Positions 13,273-26,283 of a stretch of DNA of 64,000 bases are shown here, piece by piece. This stretch comes from Theristus sp. LFF4_11. Taxonomy: Eukaryota > Nematoda > Chromadorea > Monhysterida > Xyalidae. Position 1 is the stretch's first letter. Each line of letters starts with the position of its first letter. Position numbers and translations under genes: made by a program. The stretch covers positions 35,642 to 99,641 of the forward strand of contig JASANC010000922.1 of the NCBI GenBank assembly GCA_030248135.1. The letters run 5' to 3'. Under the pieces are notes generated by a model. It was not told where the DNA came from and ran no database searches. It saw only the letters and a program-made list of their open reading frames with translations.

Positions 13273-14060
13273 CAGTCGAACTCAATAAAATGTGGAATCA
13301 GCTGATTGGTCGGCCGAGGAGAGGCTGCTCACACTCCGCACCCTTCTTTTTTCGTGGATCTGGATTCTATTGAAACGTGTTTCTTTTGAATGAGTGTGAA
13401 TTTCCAGCACCCTTTTCACGCTAAAAATAAACTGAAGATGTTAGAGACTGCAAAATTCAGATTTTTTTCAAATCAGCTCAAAATGTATTTTTTGTTTGAT
13501 GACGACGACGACGTCGTCGCTCAATTTTTGCGTGTGAATTGAAAGACAAAAGCCTGAAAGGAGTGCGCTGTGCATAGTTTGCTGCGTGCACCAAGTAAAT
13601 GAACACAGCAGTTTACTAAAAACAACTTGAAAACGGTGAAAACGAAAGATGAAAGCAAAGTTGTCGTGTCGTCGTCGTCCGCAAAGTCGGAACGCATTTT
13701 TTAATTGCGGACGCATGTCGATCGGTCAGCTAGGAATGAAACCCCCTTCAGCTGGCTACACAGCGCACTCATTTCAGGCTTTTGTCTTTCAGTTCACACG
13801 CAAAAATTAAGCGACGACGTCGTCGTCGTCGTCAATAAAAAATGCATTTTGAGCTGTTGAATACAAAAAATCTGAATTTCGCAGTTCTCCAACCCTTTGA
13901 ATTTATTTTTAGCATGAAAAGGGTGCTGGAAATTCACATTCGTTCACAAGAAACACGTTTCAATAGAATCCAGATCCACGAAAAAAGAAGGGTGCGGAGT
14001 GTGAGCAGCCTCCCCTCGGCCGACCAATCAGCTGATTCCACATTTTATGGAGTTCGACTG
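13273..14060. mobile_element. Long-TIR foldback element with TA target duplication (Tc1/mariner-pogo-like MITE)
   Basis: A 788 bp near-palindrome. Both ends read CAGTCGAACTC inward and are flanked by TA (13271-13272, 14061-14062). Roughly 300 nt at each end pair as inverted repeats with scattered mismatches, including GAATCAGCTGATTGGTCGGC and a (GAC)n/(GTC)n microsatellite in each arm. There is no transposase frame. Termini starting CAGT plus a TA duplication fit a pogo/Tigger-type nonautonomous element. Confidence 0.88.
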
Positions 14061-14681
14061 TAACGAAGTAAATTGTATGGTTTCAAATAATAAATACCGT
14101 AAAGTCTTGCATATAAGGGACGCTTATAAAAATATGAAAATCAATAATTCTGAAAAAAGTGGAATTTTGTGTGACGTCCCGATAAGTTTTATAAGAAGAA
14201 GATTGGAGGCGACTTAAACGTCTCGCCGCGTGACAACTCCGCCCACTCTTCGAGAGTTCTTACAAATGGGAGAGATCATACTGCAAGATTCTACGGTAAT
14301 GCACACTGTCGTTGACAACGAATAAATGAGCATGTTTCCTCACTGTCGGGAAAGTTTCAGAAACTGGAGAAAATCAGACAGTGTGAAAAGGCATATCGTA
14401 AAAATAGAATTGGTCAGCAGCAAATCATGTCACTGAATGTCCGATTGTTGCAATTCGGCGTTGTACTTTTGTTAAATCTTTCACAAAACTTGCAATGAGA
14501 TCCTCTCACTGAAACGTCTACGGTCACGCCTAACAACACGCTCTATTTGACTAGAGTTCCAGCTAACCGAAGCCAGAGCGTTTTGCTCATTGTGATTTCG
14601 GGCTTTCAGTGATTTGAGTGGAAGGTAAAAAACACCCGATTTGTAATAGATCATCGAATCATTTTGAATGCATGTGAAAAA

Positions 14682-14880
14682 AGAGGTGTCTCAAAAAAAC
14701 TATAGCAAAGCTGGTTTGCGAGTTTGTTGGCTGCTCAGATTGGAACTTTGTCACACAAATTTAAAATTATTTGCCATTGATTGCATTATAACTGAGTTTC
14801 AAAATTCCAAGCACTGAACTGGTGTCCAAAGGCGCTGCTGACATTGCTGTTAACTTCCAAGTTTTTTTGAAACACTCTGT
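14682..14880. mobile_element. Possible short TIR element
   Basis: The left end AGAGGTGTCTCAAAAAAACT and the right end AGTTTTTTTGAAACACTCT form imperfect inverted repeats about 200 bp apart. A lone similar end, GAAACACCCTGTAG, lies near 12643. No clear target duplication is seen. This could be a decayed MITE with CAGGGTGTTTC-type termini. Confidence 0.45.
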
Positions 14881-15627
14881 AGATTACGTGTGGTGGTGTG
14901 GACATGACTTAGTTTTTATATACAATGAACAAAACTGAAATAAAACAACTGACCAAGAAAATGACCAATTGCATGAAGCTTTGGTCAGCGGTCAAGATTT
15001 GAAGTTATCAATCAACGTCAAATCTTGATGAATTTTTCTTTGAGTGATACGATTATAAACTTCAAAATTTTTAAGGTATGTGCCTAAATAATTTGTTACA
15101 AATTGTAAACGGTTGAATATGTTTTAAAATTGAATCTAACACTGGCACACAATGTTATAAGCTGTGGCGATTCATTGAGACCGAAATACGAAAAGGGACA
15201 CAGTCGAACCTGCATAAATCACGCGGTTTAAAATTTGACTTTCTGATTGTTTGTTCCTGACATTTCATCAAGAAAGCAAATCAGCTTTGCTCATTGGAAA
15301 CGAACTGTTGCAACTGTACAACATTCATTACCCTTTTAGTATCTTCAAATTTCGTACTATTGACAACCATGGTTCAACCAATCAATGTGCAGCATGGCGT
15401 GTGCTTGACCACGCTGCCATGAACATAAAATTATTGACCACGAAACGATAATTTAATTAAAAGTTCAGACACTGTTTTCTCTGAAACGATTCACTTAAAA
15501 TGTATACAACGAGATTGACATGAACAACCATGATGTTGTTTGCACCAGAATAAAAAACCTGCCAAGACAAGACACTAGATAGCTAAGACACACAAAAGAA
15601 CCAACAGAACAATCACACAAATGGTTA

Positions 15628-18600
15628 TTATTCAAACGTGTGCATTTCTTGTTCCTTATGTCTTGTCCGTTTTGGAACGTCGCTGTGTTTGTACGGAAGC
15701 ATGATTGTTGTCGTGAACCCGCAGCGAATTTTCTAAAAATTCAAAAAATATTTAGCATCAAATGTCAATGTATTAGACTTCAGAACACAGAAATAAATTT
15801 GTTACTTTCAAGAAAAACGGTAACTTATTGCAAAACGAACAAACTCAATGAAAAAATTACATTCATAAGTCCGGCCTCGGGACACTTGAACAGGAAATAG
15901 ATTGCATAGCCTGGAATCATCAGCATCGATGCCAACGAGAGTATGGCGCCGAGTCCGATTGCCCAATCCGGGTACGGTTCGTTCCACGGATATTTCAGTG
16001 GTTCGTGTTTTGCTACCAAAATGACGAATAGAACCTGAATTGTAAACAAATAATTTTCATCATTAGCTCTCGTGGAGAATAAAAAAAATACTATTTTGTC
16101 AAACCAGATAATTTCGCTCACCACTAGCTGATTGGATGCAGGTAAGATCAGTTTTAATTCAAGCAAAATTTTCTGCTTTTAAGATTTTTTGATTGCTTTG
16201 CGTTAGCTAGCCTATTTATTGCCCCATTGTAGTTTTTTTGCAAAACGCTGCTAAAAAGAAAAACGTATTTTGAATTTCCCGCGTTGAATCTGATCTCCAC
16301 ATAGTAACAGCAAATCAGCAAACATTAGAAACTTCTGGTCCGACTGCAAAATACATGTCTAAAAGACGTTCAACAAATTGCATGAATGTGTTTGTACAAA
16401 CGTAAAGACGTGGCGTACCGTGCAAGCGGCCGGTGAGCCGTACTTCCAGAGGAACATCCAGATGCGACTGGGTCTGAAGCCGAGCATGTCCTGCATTGCG
16501 TTCGCAACGCGCTCCGTGCCGAATCCCCACGAGAGACCAACGACCTCGAAGAACACAACGAACAGCAACGCAATCCCCGACGGCCCGTAGTTGTCGACGA
16601 GAGTCAGCCAGAAATTTCCAGACTGAAACAACACACTAACATCATAGAAACAAACAATAATGTGACAATGTTGCAGACTCTCGCTCAGCCGACTTACCTG
16701 GGTAACCATCGGAACTCCAAGGACGAAAAACACACCGCAAACGCAAAGCAAGAATATTTTCTTATGTTTGCGCAGAACTTGTGGGAACATGTCTTCGACA
16801 GCAGTGACAGCACCTTCCACCATGCACACCTGATTGCAGAGAAGGAGTTTGAAGCATGCGGCTACAAGTGTGCCTTTTCAAGTTTTTTTTGAAAAATAAT
16901 TATCAAAGTAACCATTATAAAATGTGTAAATACAGTAAATAGTAAATAGTTAATACGTACTTGACTGTCAATTCCGAGGATTGAGAGCATGATGAAGAAC
17001 AGGCACGCCCAGACCTGCTTCAACGGAAGACTCGCAGCAACCTCCGGGTAAGCCAAGAACGCCAGTCCGACTCCTAAAGTCGAATCAGGTGTTAAAAATG
17101 GCCTAATTGCTAAAACCGAAAATCAAAACCAACCTGGTTTCACAATATCTGCCACAGATTTGCCAGCAATAGCAGACATATATCCAAGAATGGAGAAAAC
17201 GACAAAACCGGCCAAGATCGACGTCGATCCGTTGATTACACACAACGTCATGGCATCACTGAAAGAAGGCTGGTGTGAACGCGCGACGGCAGCAATTTGA
17301 AAAAAAACTAAATCTAAAATTCGAAAATCCATGAAAACTGCAAAATTTGAGCACTTATGCAAAAATAAAAAAGCGGGAAAAACAGGAAAGAATCCAAAAT
17401 GTTGTTCACCGATAACAGTTATGGTTGTACTTGTTGTGGCTGCCCAGCGCAATCAGTGTGCCAAAACCAACGCCGTACGAATAGAAAACCTGTGTGCCAG
17501 CATCTCGCCACACCTGAGAAAAAAACAACCTGGAATGCGAACCACAAAGAAACACACAAAGAAACTGCTAATTGTGTTGCAAAAACATCTGACCAATCAG
17601 TCATGAGTAGGCGAGTTTATAATAATAAAATTCACAGCTGAGTTGATCCTGTACTGTGCAATGATTTGCAATGATTTTTTTAAATTCCTAGCGGTTACCG
17701 TACAGTGTCAAGTTTTTCTTTAAAATATGTGGTGCGGTGCGGAAAACAACGGTGATGAAAGTAAAACTATCGAAAAGATATGTATTTTTTAATATATGTA
17801 TATACCGTGATTTCGGCGAGTTTGCTGAGCTGCGGTTTCAGATAATAAGCAATCCCATCTGCAGCACCCTCGAGCGTCACTCCGCGAATCAACAAGATCA
17901 CAAGCAACACGTACGGACTCAACGCGCAGAAATACACAAACTGAAAACAATACTGTTGAGTCATAGGCAAAGCAACACAAACTGCTATGTAAGTTGCTTA
18001 TGTTAATGGCAATGGAAACGGTTTGCTAGATCATCACGAGTTTGCGACGTTTGTTTGTTGGTGATCGCACCTTTCGTGCCTTCGTAATGCCCTTCCACAA
18101 CGCAAAGTAGATGATCACCCAAACGATCACTTTCATGCCTAGCAGCTCCCACTGCATGCCGCCAATGTCACCGATGCTTTTCGTCGTCTGCAGCACACGA
18201 TTTCTAAGTTGGTGAAGTTTTTATGTTATTTTGAAATGCGCAAATCAATACGATTTGTAACTAATTAACTGCAGGTGTATTGTCAGTTTATGAGCAGCAG
18301 ATGGGAATACAATTAAATACGCATATACTCAGCTTTTTTTGCGAGGTACCCTAGTCATTGCGACATACACTGTATTTCGCTTGTTTTTTCAACTTATTCC
18401 ACGTTGGAACTGTCAACAAAGCAGACGTACTCCCAGTACTGTTCGACGGCTGTTTCACTGGTGCTGTTCAGTGCAGTCATGTTTGCCTCGATGGCATGCA
18501 CCAGACTGACGTTCATATTTGGCGCAATGCACTGCGCGTTGTTCCACCAGTTGTCGCACGTCTCCCATGGAAAGGTGACCGCAAACGAACTGAACAGATA

Positions 18601-20336
18601 GTAGAACGCCCAGGTCACTATGACGCAGTAGTACCACATACACATACATGCAATCACGACGTTACCAAGGCCCACGCCTGCAATATAGAGAACGACATGC
18701 TCAACGGCTGCCATCTGCTGGTGTTGCACGTCGCTTAATTTCATTACGCAGTTAGTGCTCTAAACAGCTACATCTAACAGTTCACAGTTAGTCATGTTTT
18801 TTTAAAGAGACCTCAGCTTTTGAGCATCCACATCCTTAGAAGACCTTCAACGATTTCGGTCGTCGTGTGGCAGACATAAAAACTTAAAAATGTGAAAAGC
18901 GGGATAACTTAAAAACAAAACGGCATTTAGTTCACATGTACCTAACTATCGCCCTTTTCGCGCAACTGTGCTTCGTCTCTTTACCCCGCTTGTCATAAAC
19001 GATTTACAAAACCTTAAAAATGCATCATGTTTGCGTTTTAAGTCCTTAAAATTTTTAAATTCCTTTTTTACCTTTGAGAATCGGACAGATGTTCCAGACT
19101 TCGATGCCGCCCTTTTGCAGATGTTGACCGACGGTCACTTCCAATAGAAAGATCGGCACTGCGCCGAGAGCCCAGAACATCAGATAAACCAATAGAAAGG
19201 TGCCTGCAGAGACCATCCAATTTCGATTTGCTATACAATGAGACATTATTTGTTTTCAGTCTATATAAACGAAAGCGCATCCGCACAAATGCCGTTGTCC
19301 CAGCCACTCACCGCCACCGTTTTTGAAGCAGAGATACGGAAACCGCCAAACATTGCCTGTAATCGTTTCGAAAGTGTACATGTAGTCAAAACTTTCGCAA
19401 ACGTCAAAGCACAAACACGTCTATTTGATAACCATTTTGAGAGCAATTTTCTCACAAATGATCAAAGTGCAAACCAACCGAGGCCAACGGCATACGCAAT
19501 CATGGACATGAGAAAATCAAACTGTCCCTGCCAGACTCCTCTGTCGTCTTCATCACTGTCGTCCGAGCTTTCGGACGGAGTGTGTTCGTCTCGTATTTGC
19601 ACCTGCAAACATACAGCCACCTGTCAGTCTGTCACAACAAGTGGGACTTGTGGCTTACAATGAATGTCTACAATTGGGTGCCACACACACAGCGTTCGTT
19701 CTGATCTATAATCTTAAAAAACAAAGCACTCACACTCAATAATCTCAAAAATAAGCATTATTTTTAGCAAGATGCTGACACAAGCTAACTTTATTGATGC
19801 CGTCGTCGAGCAGATGTCCCTTTTCGACCGTGTCCCGGTACGCCTCGGTCTCTTCGGCATCCAACTCGCGATGCGGCTGCTTGGTTTGTGCTGCAGTGTC
19901 GCCTATGAAATAAACACAATAAGTAGAAAAGATGAAAGTGCAACAGTGCTGTTGTACAGTACGGCTGAATAAAGAAGGCAGTCCTTGTAATCGCCATCAA
20001 GGCGAGATCAGTCGCAAACTAGGAGCTGTCTTTTTCAAGAATGCCAAGATAATTCCGAATCGTGTGTGCAAGGGAGAAGAATGAACAGAATGGCAGGAAG
20101 ACTCAGTAAGTTTAAAAAACATGTGAAATTTAACACAAAATTAGGTTTCGGAACGTCTTTTTTCTTTCATTCAAATTTTGCGCGCTCCTTGCACCCTGAA
20201 AATGTTTTATAAAAATGTTTAATCAGCCATTCCCTACTACTGAAATTTGAAAAAAAGCGCAAAGCGGATAACCATTTGAACCTGGACTGTTGTTGCGAAC
20301 GACTGGATACAGATGTGCGTCGTTCGTGGACGTCAT
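15628..20336 (-). CDS. SLC6 Na+/Cl- neurotransmitter transporter, paralogue B (GABA/creatine/taurine-like), 15 exons
   Basis: Exons, high to low: 20336-20273, 19902-19790, 19602-19479, 19356-19312, 19203-19072, 18677-18431, 18203-18071, 17940-17806, 17513-17410, 17258-17134, 17073-16961, 16829-16698, 16622-16419, 16034-15861, 15732-15628. Phases close, giving 649 aa. The start [13 protein letters not shown] at 20336 is chosen over an in-frame upstream ATG (20417) and is uncertain. Landmarks: [16 protein letters not shown] (exon 4), [14 protein letters not shown] (exon 5), an EL2 Cys pair with sequons (exon 6), [22 protein letters not shown] and [14 protein letters not shown]1 carries Gly, not Asp, so it is not a monoamine carrier. 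It is a tandem paralogue of the 7035-10050 gene with matching exon lengths and phases. An acidic Ser/Asp patch ([10 protein letters not shown]) precedes TM1. Confidence 0.92.
19957..20242. mobile_element. TIR element (CAGTACGG family), copy in SLC6-B intron 1
   Basis: About 286 bp, starting CAGTACGGCTGAATAAA after a TA. It ends with the inverse-type sequence GTTTAATCAGCCATTCCCTACTACTG. Its interior (GATCAGTCGCAAACTAGGAG, GAACGTCTTTTTTCTTTCAT) aligns along its length with 36246-36516, so the two are members of one family. It occupies most of SLC6-B intron 1. No coding capacity. Confidence 0.82.
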
Positions 20337-22012
20337 GCTGTGTGGATTTATCTGTCCTCCACGCGCTAAATCGCTATTTTTTTCTTTTATTATATATTGT
20401 AGTATATCTGCAATCATTCACGAAAAATAGTTGTTTGTGAGCATTTCAAAACCGCGAAATTACCGTAATTTTACAACTGCGAAATATTGTTTCTGAACTG
20501 CTGATGAAAATGTGGTGAGCAATATACACCGTCACGATTGATCGATTGGCTTGTTTTTCAGGGTTTAAAAATTTTGAAAGAAGAATCACTTCCTTCTCAT
20601 CTTCAGGAATTTCAGAGCAAAACATAAGAAAACAAAAAATGTGAGAATAATTTGAACCCCAACAACAGCTGTTTGTCTGAATGGTGGCCATAAAGCAAGA
20701 TAGTTATTTTGAGTTTCTCCTTTTGGAGTTTTTTGCCAACTTGAGCAAACTTGGTGTTCCAACGGAACGCCATGAAAAGTACGGTAGAACGAAATGTGTC
20801 TTGGTATGTGTAATAGTAGTAATACTTGGAAATAGTAGAATGTGCCACTATCATTCAATGAACCTAAACAGCGTAGACCTTTTTTAAATCAACAAACTGA
20901 CAAGAATATTTTGAAATGTTGATGTACCAAATTGCCGAAAAGCACGTGATAACACCTTAGCACGTGATAACACCTAACAAATTAGAAAGACACAAAAAGT
21001 GAAAACATGAATTTAACAACTCTTGGCGTACAATTTACTGTACATTGAATAATCATAAAAGTGCAACAGTCCTGTGCAAAAAAAGTATTCACGTGCTTTT
21101 CTTGAATGCCAAAACGCAGCGCCAAAAAATGACTCGCTGAATTCATAGTCGGTGTTCTCTTACCGAAGGCCATAAATTATAGATGGCGCAAAATAAACCG
21201 ATGCTGACAGCAGACAGCGAAATAATAAAATGGAAACGAAGATTTTGGCACATAATTCCGCGCATTTTTCAACGCTTGCACCTAGTTTTTTGCAATATTT
21301 CTTCCTGCTGCAATTTTATGCAAGCACTAGCATGCTGTTTTCACCGTTTCTGTCTATTTGAACAACGACCATATATTAAGGCAGAAAACATTGGCTTAGG
21401 TGCGCCATATTTTTGCGCAACACAAACTGTTGGAGAAACGCACACAATTAAACATGCGTTATTGCATGTATAATTTAGTTTTGCACTGCAGTGTATAACG
21501 CCACTGAGTGTTTTTAAACTGACCATATAAAACAACATAACTTTTTATCTTGTCTTTGCTTGAAGGCTGGCTCTCAGGTTTGTATGACCACTAAAGCACA
21601 TCACGCGCTCTCACCAGCAACCAACCACTCACGCAACTACATACAAAAGGGTGTTCAAAAAATGTATGCATAAAGTTTCTCAAAACTAAAACGAGCAAAC
21701 TAAAAACAGCAAAACTAAATATGCTTGGGTTGGGATTACGGCTACGCAAAAATGCGTGAAAACGCTAGTTTAACATCAGTTATTGCTTTGTGGGGGGGGG
21801 GAGCTGCGGATTGACCTCGCAAGTGAATTTTTGGCACTGTGAGGTCTGGCGACTTGCCGAACTGACGATCCCCGAGTCGGCGTGCGGGCGGAAGCATAAA
21901 AAAACAGTGTCCAGCACTCTCGGTGTCAGTCCGCAGCACGTGAAGCAGCAACTGGCGTTGAACAAAACTTGGTGTCATTGAACGTTTTTACGTGAACAAT
22001 CCAATACTTGAA

Positions 22013-22150
22013 TTAGACGCGCAGAGGCAGCGAATGACGCTGCAGCTAAAGGAAGCGTACCAAAGAAATCGTGCGCGGGCAGTGGCACCCACGGAGGCAT
22101 GGCCGTATATTTGTCAAAATGGTGAATTTATGTGCGCCGGAATCAACGAC
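22013..22150 (+). pseudogene. Possible orphan exon or gene remnant
   Basis: This is part of a more GC-rich island (about 21785-22150) in otherwise AT-rich DNA. It encodes a charged helical stretch (ELDAQRQRMTLQLKEAYQRN) followed by an uncharged segment. I see no partner exons with matching phase on either side and do not recognise the family. It may be a fragment of a lost gene or chance. Confidence 0.25.
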
Positions 22151-25100
22151 ATTTTTTCATTGGTCTTGCACTTATTGTTCTTGAACACGACGAAATGAAG
22201 GAAAACGAAGCGCGGTAATAAAACAAATGCACCGAAAGCGTATTGGTGGTTTTTCCGGGACTGTCAAACTGCTGATAAGATAATAGTGCCATAGAATACA
22301 GCAAACAAACTTATGCAACGTGTTTGGGTTGCAAGTTTTGTGACAGCGTTTTCGTAAGTTTAACAAAACACTGCACTATTTACACCCGACCCGAGAGACA
22401 TGATGTCAACAGTTTTAATGGTTTCTTCATTAAAAAAAACAAGTTCAAACTTGTTTTCGTCCAATACTTTGTGACAACATTGTACTGCAGAGTTGCACCA
22501 AGTTGCTTGGCCCGCGACCGACGAAAAACAAAAAAACCGGCTTACCACACGGTCAACGGGACTAATCTTCCAATAAGCCTACATCAACACCTCTGAGGAT
22601 CAAAACGAAAAGGAAAATTCGCTGATTACCATCATATTTTAGTTGGCTTTTAGCGAACGGTGTTTTAAAATTGAAAAAACTGGATAAAACCGCAAATACT
22701 GGTTGCTGGGTCGGGTCGACACGAGAGATGCAACAAAAAATGGAGGCGTTGGAAAGTGCATTAAGAAGGGAATATCATACTCAAGAAAAACGCGAGTGAA
22801 ACGCAGCGCGTGAGAAAACAAAATAGACAGCCGAACAAAACTAAGCTGAACATCCATGCAAGCATACACGGTGGACCAAAAGTTAGATAAAGGATTAAAA
22901 ATGCAAATTTAGACCGATTCGGTTGTTTGTTTCTCTTTTTATTAATTTACATTTTATTCAAACTAAAACAAAACAACCAAACATACAAACAACCGCTGAT
23001 TTGTCTTGTTTGCTGCTGTAGTGTGTGAAGTTGGAGTGCAGTGAAATCTTGACACAATCTTCAACCTTGGCGAGCGACGACGAATAGAATTTTGCCCCGC
23101 ATAAGGGTTGAAAAACATTGCCAGCTGGTGGTCTTTCGGCTAAAAAGGCTAATTACAGGGTTACTGCAAACTGTGACGCATAAAGTTTACTCTTCTGGGC
23201 ACCCTGTATTTATTTATTTATGTAAGCTCAGAAGGCAGAAAAGCTGAAACGGGTTTTTTTCTTCAATCGTGCAGTAGAAGCACCGAATTCAGCTATCTTT
23301 ATCTGCGTCTGCGTGTTTTGTAATCTGAAAATATTGCGCTGGTTTTGTGATGCAACGAAAACGTGATCAGCAGAATTAAGATCAGCATGCGGAAACTGAA
23401 TAAGTCAAAAACAAAACACCGTAATGATGTACTCGGATATGATACAGAACATGAAAACAAAAACGGTGGATACACAAACTTTTAAAAGTTTTGCTTTCTC
23501 AAATGTCTCTCCGCAAAAGCATGAACTTGCAGACGCTTCTCTTTCTCGTCCAAACAAAATATGGAAACATAAAAAAGTTCCCGGTAATCCAGTGATCACA
23601 GCATTTATTTGTCTGCCACAAAAGTTCCCGTTGTAACGCAATTTTCGGCGTTTTTTGCAACATTACCAATTTTCAACTGACGGTGTGAAACATTTCAGGC
23701 TGTAGAAATAGCAACTGGTAAGAGTAGCACGCATATCGGATTTTCACACTGGAGAAACGGTTCGGTTAAAGTATCCATTTCTCTCCACGCATTTATCAAG
23801 ATTTGCAAAACGGAGCAGGGTAACCGAAACGCAAATACAAAAAGTAGGGTACATACATATGTACAAATACTGAACTTCAAAATGTGCTGTTAGTTACCGT
23901 GAAAAGCATGAAGTATAGTTTTTTGTCCATTATTAACTTTCTTATTAATCGTGTCGTAATGTGCAATTGTGCAGACAGGGAAATTATTTCACGGCTGCGA
24001 GGCAGTTTGAGCAGTCAGTCAGCAACACTGAACGTAATCTGACGGGAGATTTGTGCAAGAAAGATTCCAAAAAACTGTTCAGATTCTTTTTTAAACAAAA
24101 TAAAATCACTGTTAATTCATATTCGGACAACGTGCTAGCGCGAAACAGCGCGTTCAGTTTCAGCTGTGAGTCTCTTCCACACATCATTCAACATTATTCC
24201 GCCTCCTTCGCTTGAAAAGATAATACATGTTTAGTATCAGCGAACATGTTTATGACAAAAATTCACGAGACTTTATTCGTGTTTTTCCGAACGCCAACAA
24301 GTGTTTAAACGCCAAAATATTTTTTTATTATCATGCTTACATTTACGCTTTTTTCTCGCTGGGCAAAGTAAGTGGTGCTTTTACAGGATTTATCTTAAAA
24401 CAGCAATTTTTAAAAACCCGTAAAAATGAATGGGAAATACGAATGTAATGTTGGAAATGACGGCACTGTGCGAATACTTTATCAACGTACTGTGGGCAAT
24501 AATCATGAAAAATCAGAAATTGCAAATAAATGGATCCCACAAGACGAGATAATTGATCCCGTTTAATTTTCAATAGCAGTATACAAAATACAAATTCAGA
24601 TTTACTTCGTCAAACTCGATAAATTGGAAATTGTTTTTAGGCAACCTCTATTTTTCAAATAACAACCTAGGTGTACATTGCACTTTCAACGTTGAAACAA
24701 AATGTACACCTGTGTGTTTCACAAAATCGTAAACGGCACTTTGGCAAACAAAGCGAAAAACAAACAGCAACGGCAATGCTCTTCAATTCACGAAAGCGCG
24801 AATTAGTTACTGTTAAGCTAAACTGAAGTTTCGTAACTGAAACTGGCGGCTGAATTATGATATGGAGGAAGTTCAAAACAGTAGTGCTATTGTTACGCTG
24901 AGAAAAATGATTTTTCACTGTTCTGGTGGACCTTTGTTTAATCAAAGACGGAAGAATTTTGCGTTTAACATGCGCCAAAGTGTATAATTCAACAAACATG
25001 CAATTTGATCAACAATTTGCACTATCTTCGTATAAAAGAAACTTAAATACAACCTTCCTGTTTCTCTAATCCGAAGCACTTGAGACATTGCTATCAATGT

Positions 25101-26166
25101 GGAAATATTAAAAACGTAACAAAGTACTGTCTACATACAGTATGTGACCAAACAATGGTTTTACAATGCAAGCTTTTAGTCTGCAATGCAACTACGATAA
25201 GACGCTTTGTTGTCAGAGTTTTTTTTTGAAAACATGATGGCCGGACGCGGGAGCTTTTTTTGTTGTTCACAAAAAAAACTGTGGATAATTTCACGTGCGA
25301 ACAAACTGTACCCTTCTGCGATCGCTGCGTTCTGCGCATTTTTCAGCCAACTGGCAGCTCGCCACCTGTCTATGGTCTCAAAAATTGGCGACGCTCAACC
25401 ATATTTCAGGTGAACATGCCGGCTAAATGGGGAAAAGTTTTCAATTGGCAATAAGCCCCACTCGGCTACGCCTCATTGTGTGCGTTATCGCCTCTGCGCA
25501 AAGCTGTCAGTTGCTGAAAATTCCGCGTAACATCATTCATGTGTCCAACGCATATGAAGCCAATTCCAAACAATTCGACCACGAACACAGAGTATGATCG
25601 CATGCGTTCATCTCACACGGGCACACGACAAAATTCTAGTCAAAAAATTTTAAGCAATAAGCGCGCAGCAATTATTGTGCGTTCTGCGTTGCTTTATATG
25701 AACGAAAAGCACTGCCAAAAAGTATGACTGTGAAATCAGCGTGGACAGCAAAATTTAAGCAGACACAGAAAACATTGGTCTCGTATGGTAGACTGCTGGC
25801 TGACGAGCCACCTAGCGGCTGGATGTATTTGTGAAGTTCAACCGGGGAGACAAAAAATGTTTGTCGCCAAACAGGCGTCCACGCGCATCTGAGCTTTTTA
25901 CGCGCCAACATTCACTTTTATGTTTTCTGATGCCGCCGATCAGCGATTTCTCAGACATTTTTTCTTTTTTTCCTGCTGTGAAATATGTGCTGCGCTCATA
26001 ATGACACACTTGAGCTATATAGCTGTGTTCTGACGTTGACGCTTGTTTGTGGTGACTGACCGGTTTTCTGACGATGTGATTTGAAATGAACAGCTGAGTT
26101 GTTTGTTGCCGAAAACCTTTCAAACTTGAAACATAATAATCCTATAGCAAAACTGGTCAAGACATG

Positions 26167-26283
26167 CAGTCTAACTCGGTAACTCTCCAACTATCTGATT
26201 GGTGGGTGATCACGTGATGCATGCATTCTGTGCAATGCAAACCAAACTCCGCCTCTATAGCAATTCATGCACAGAATGGACTG
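26167..26283. mobile_element. Decayed TIR element related to 36840-37012
   Basis: It starts CAGTCTAACTC and ends GGACTG followed by TA. It shares the core GGTGATCACGTGATGCAT and TTCTGTGCA with the element at 36840-37012. About 117 bp and clearly rearranged. Confidence 0.6.

Larger units (their letters stand above)
10051..15627. other. Gene-free spacer between the two SLC6 paralogues
   Basis: About 5.6 kb with no supportable exon. It contains three TIR elements listed separately (10879-11016, 13273-14060, 14682-14880). It also holds an imperfect internal direct repeat near 11325-11455, where GCGAATGCAT plus CGCATA.CTACG occurs twice about 100 nt apart. Confidence 0.6.
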
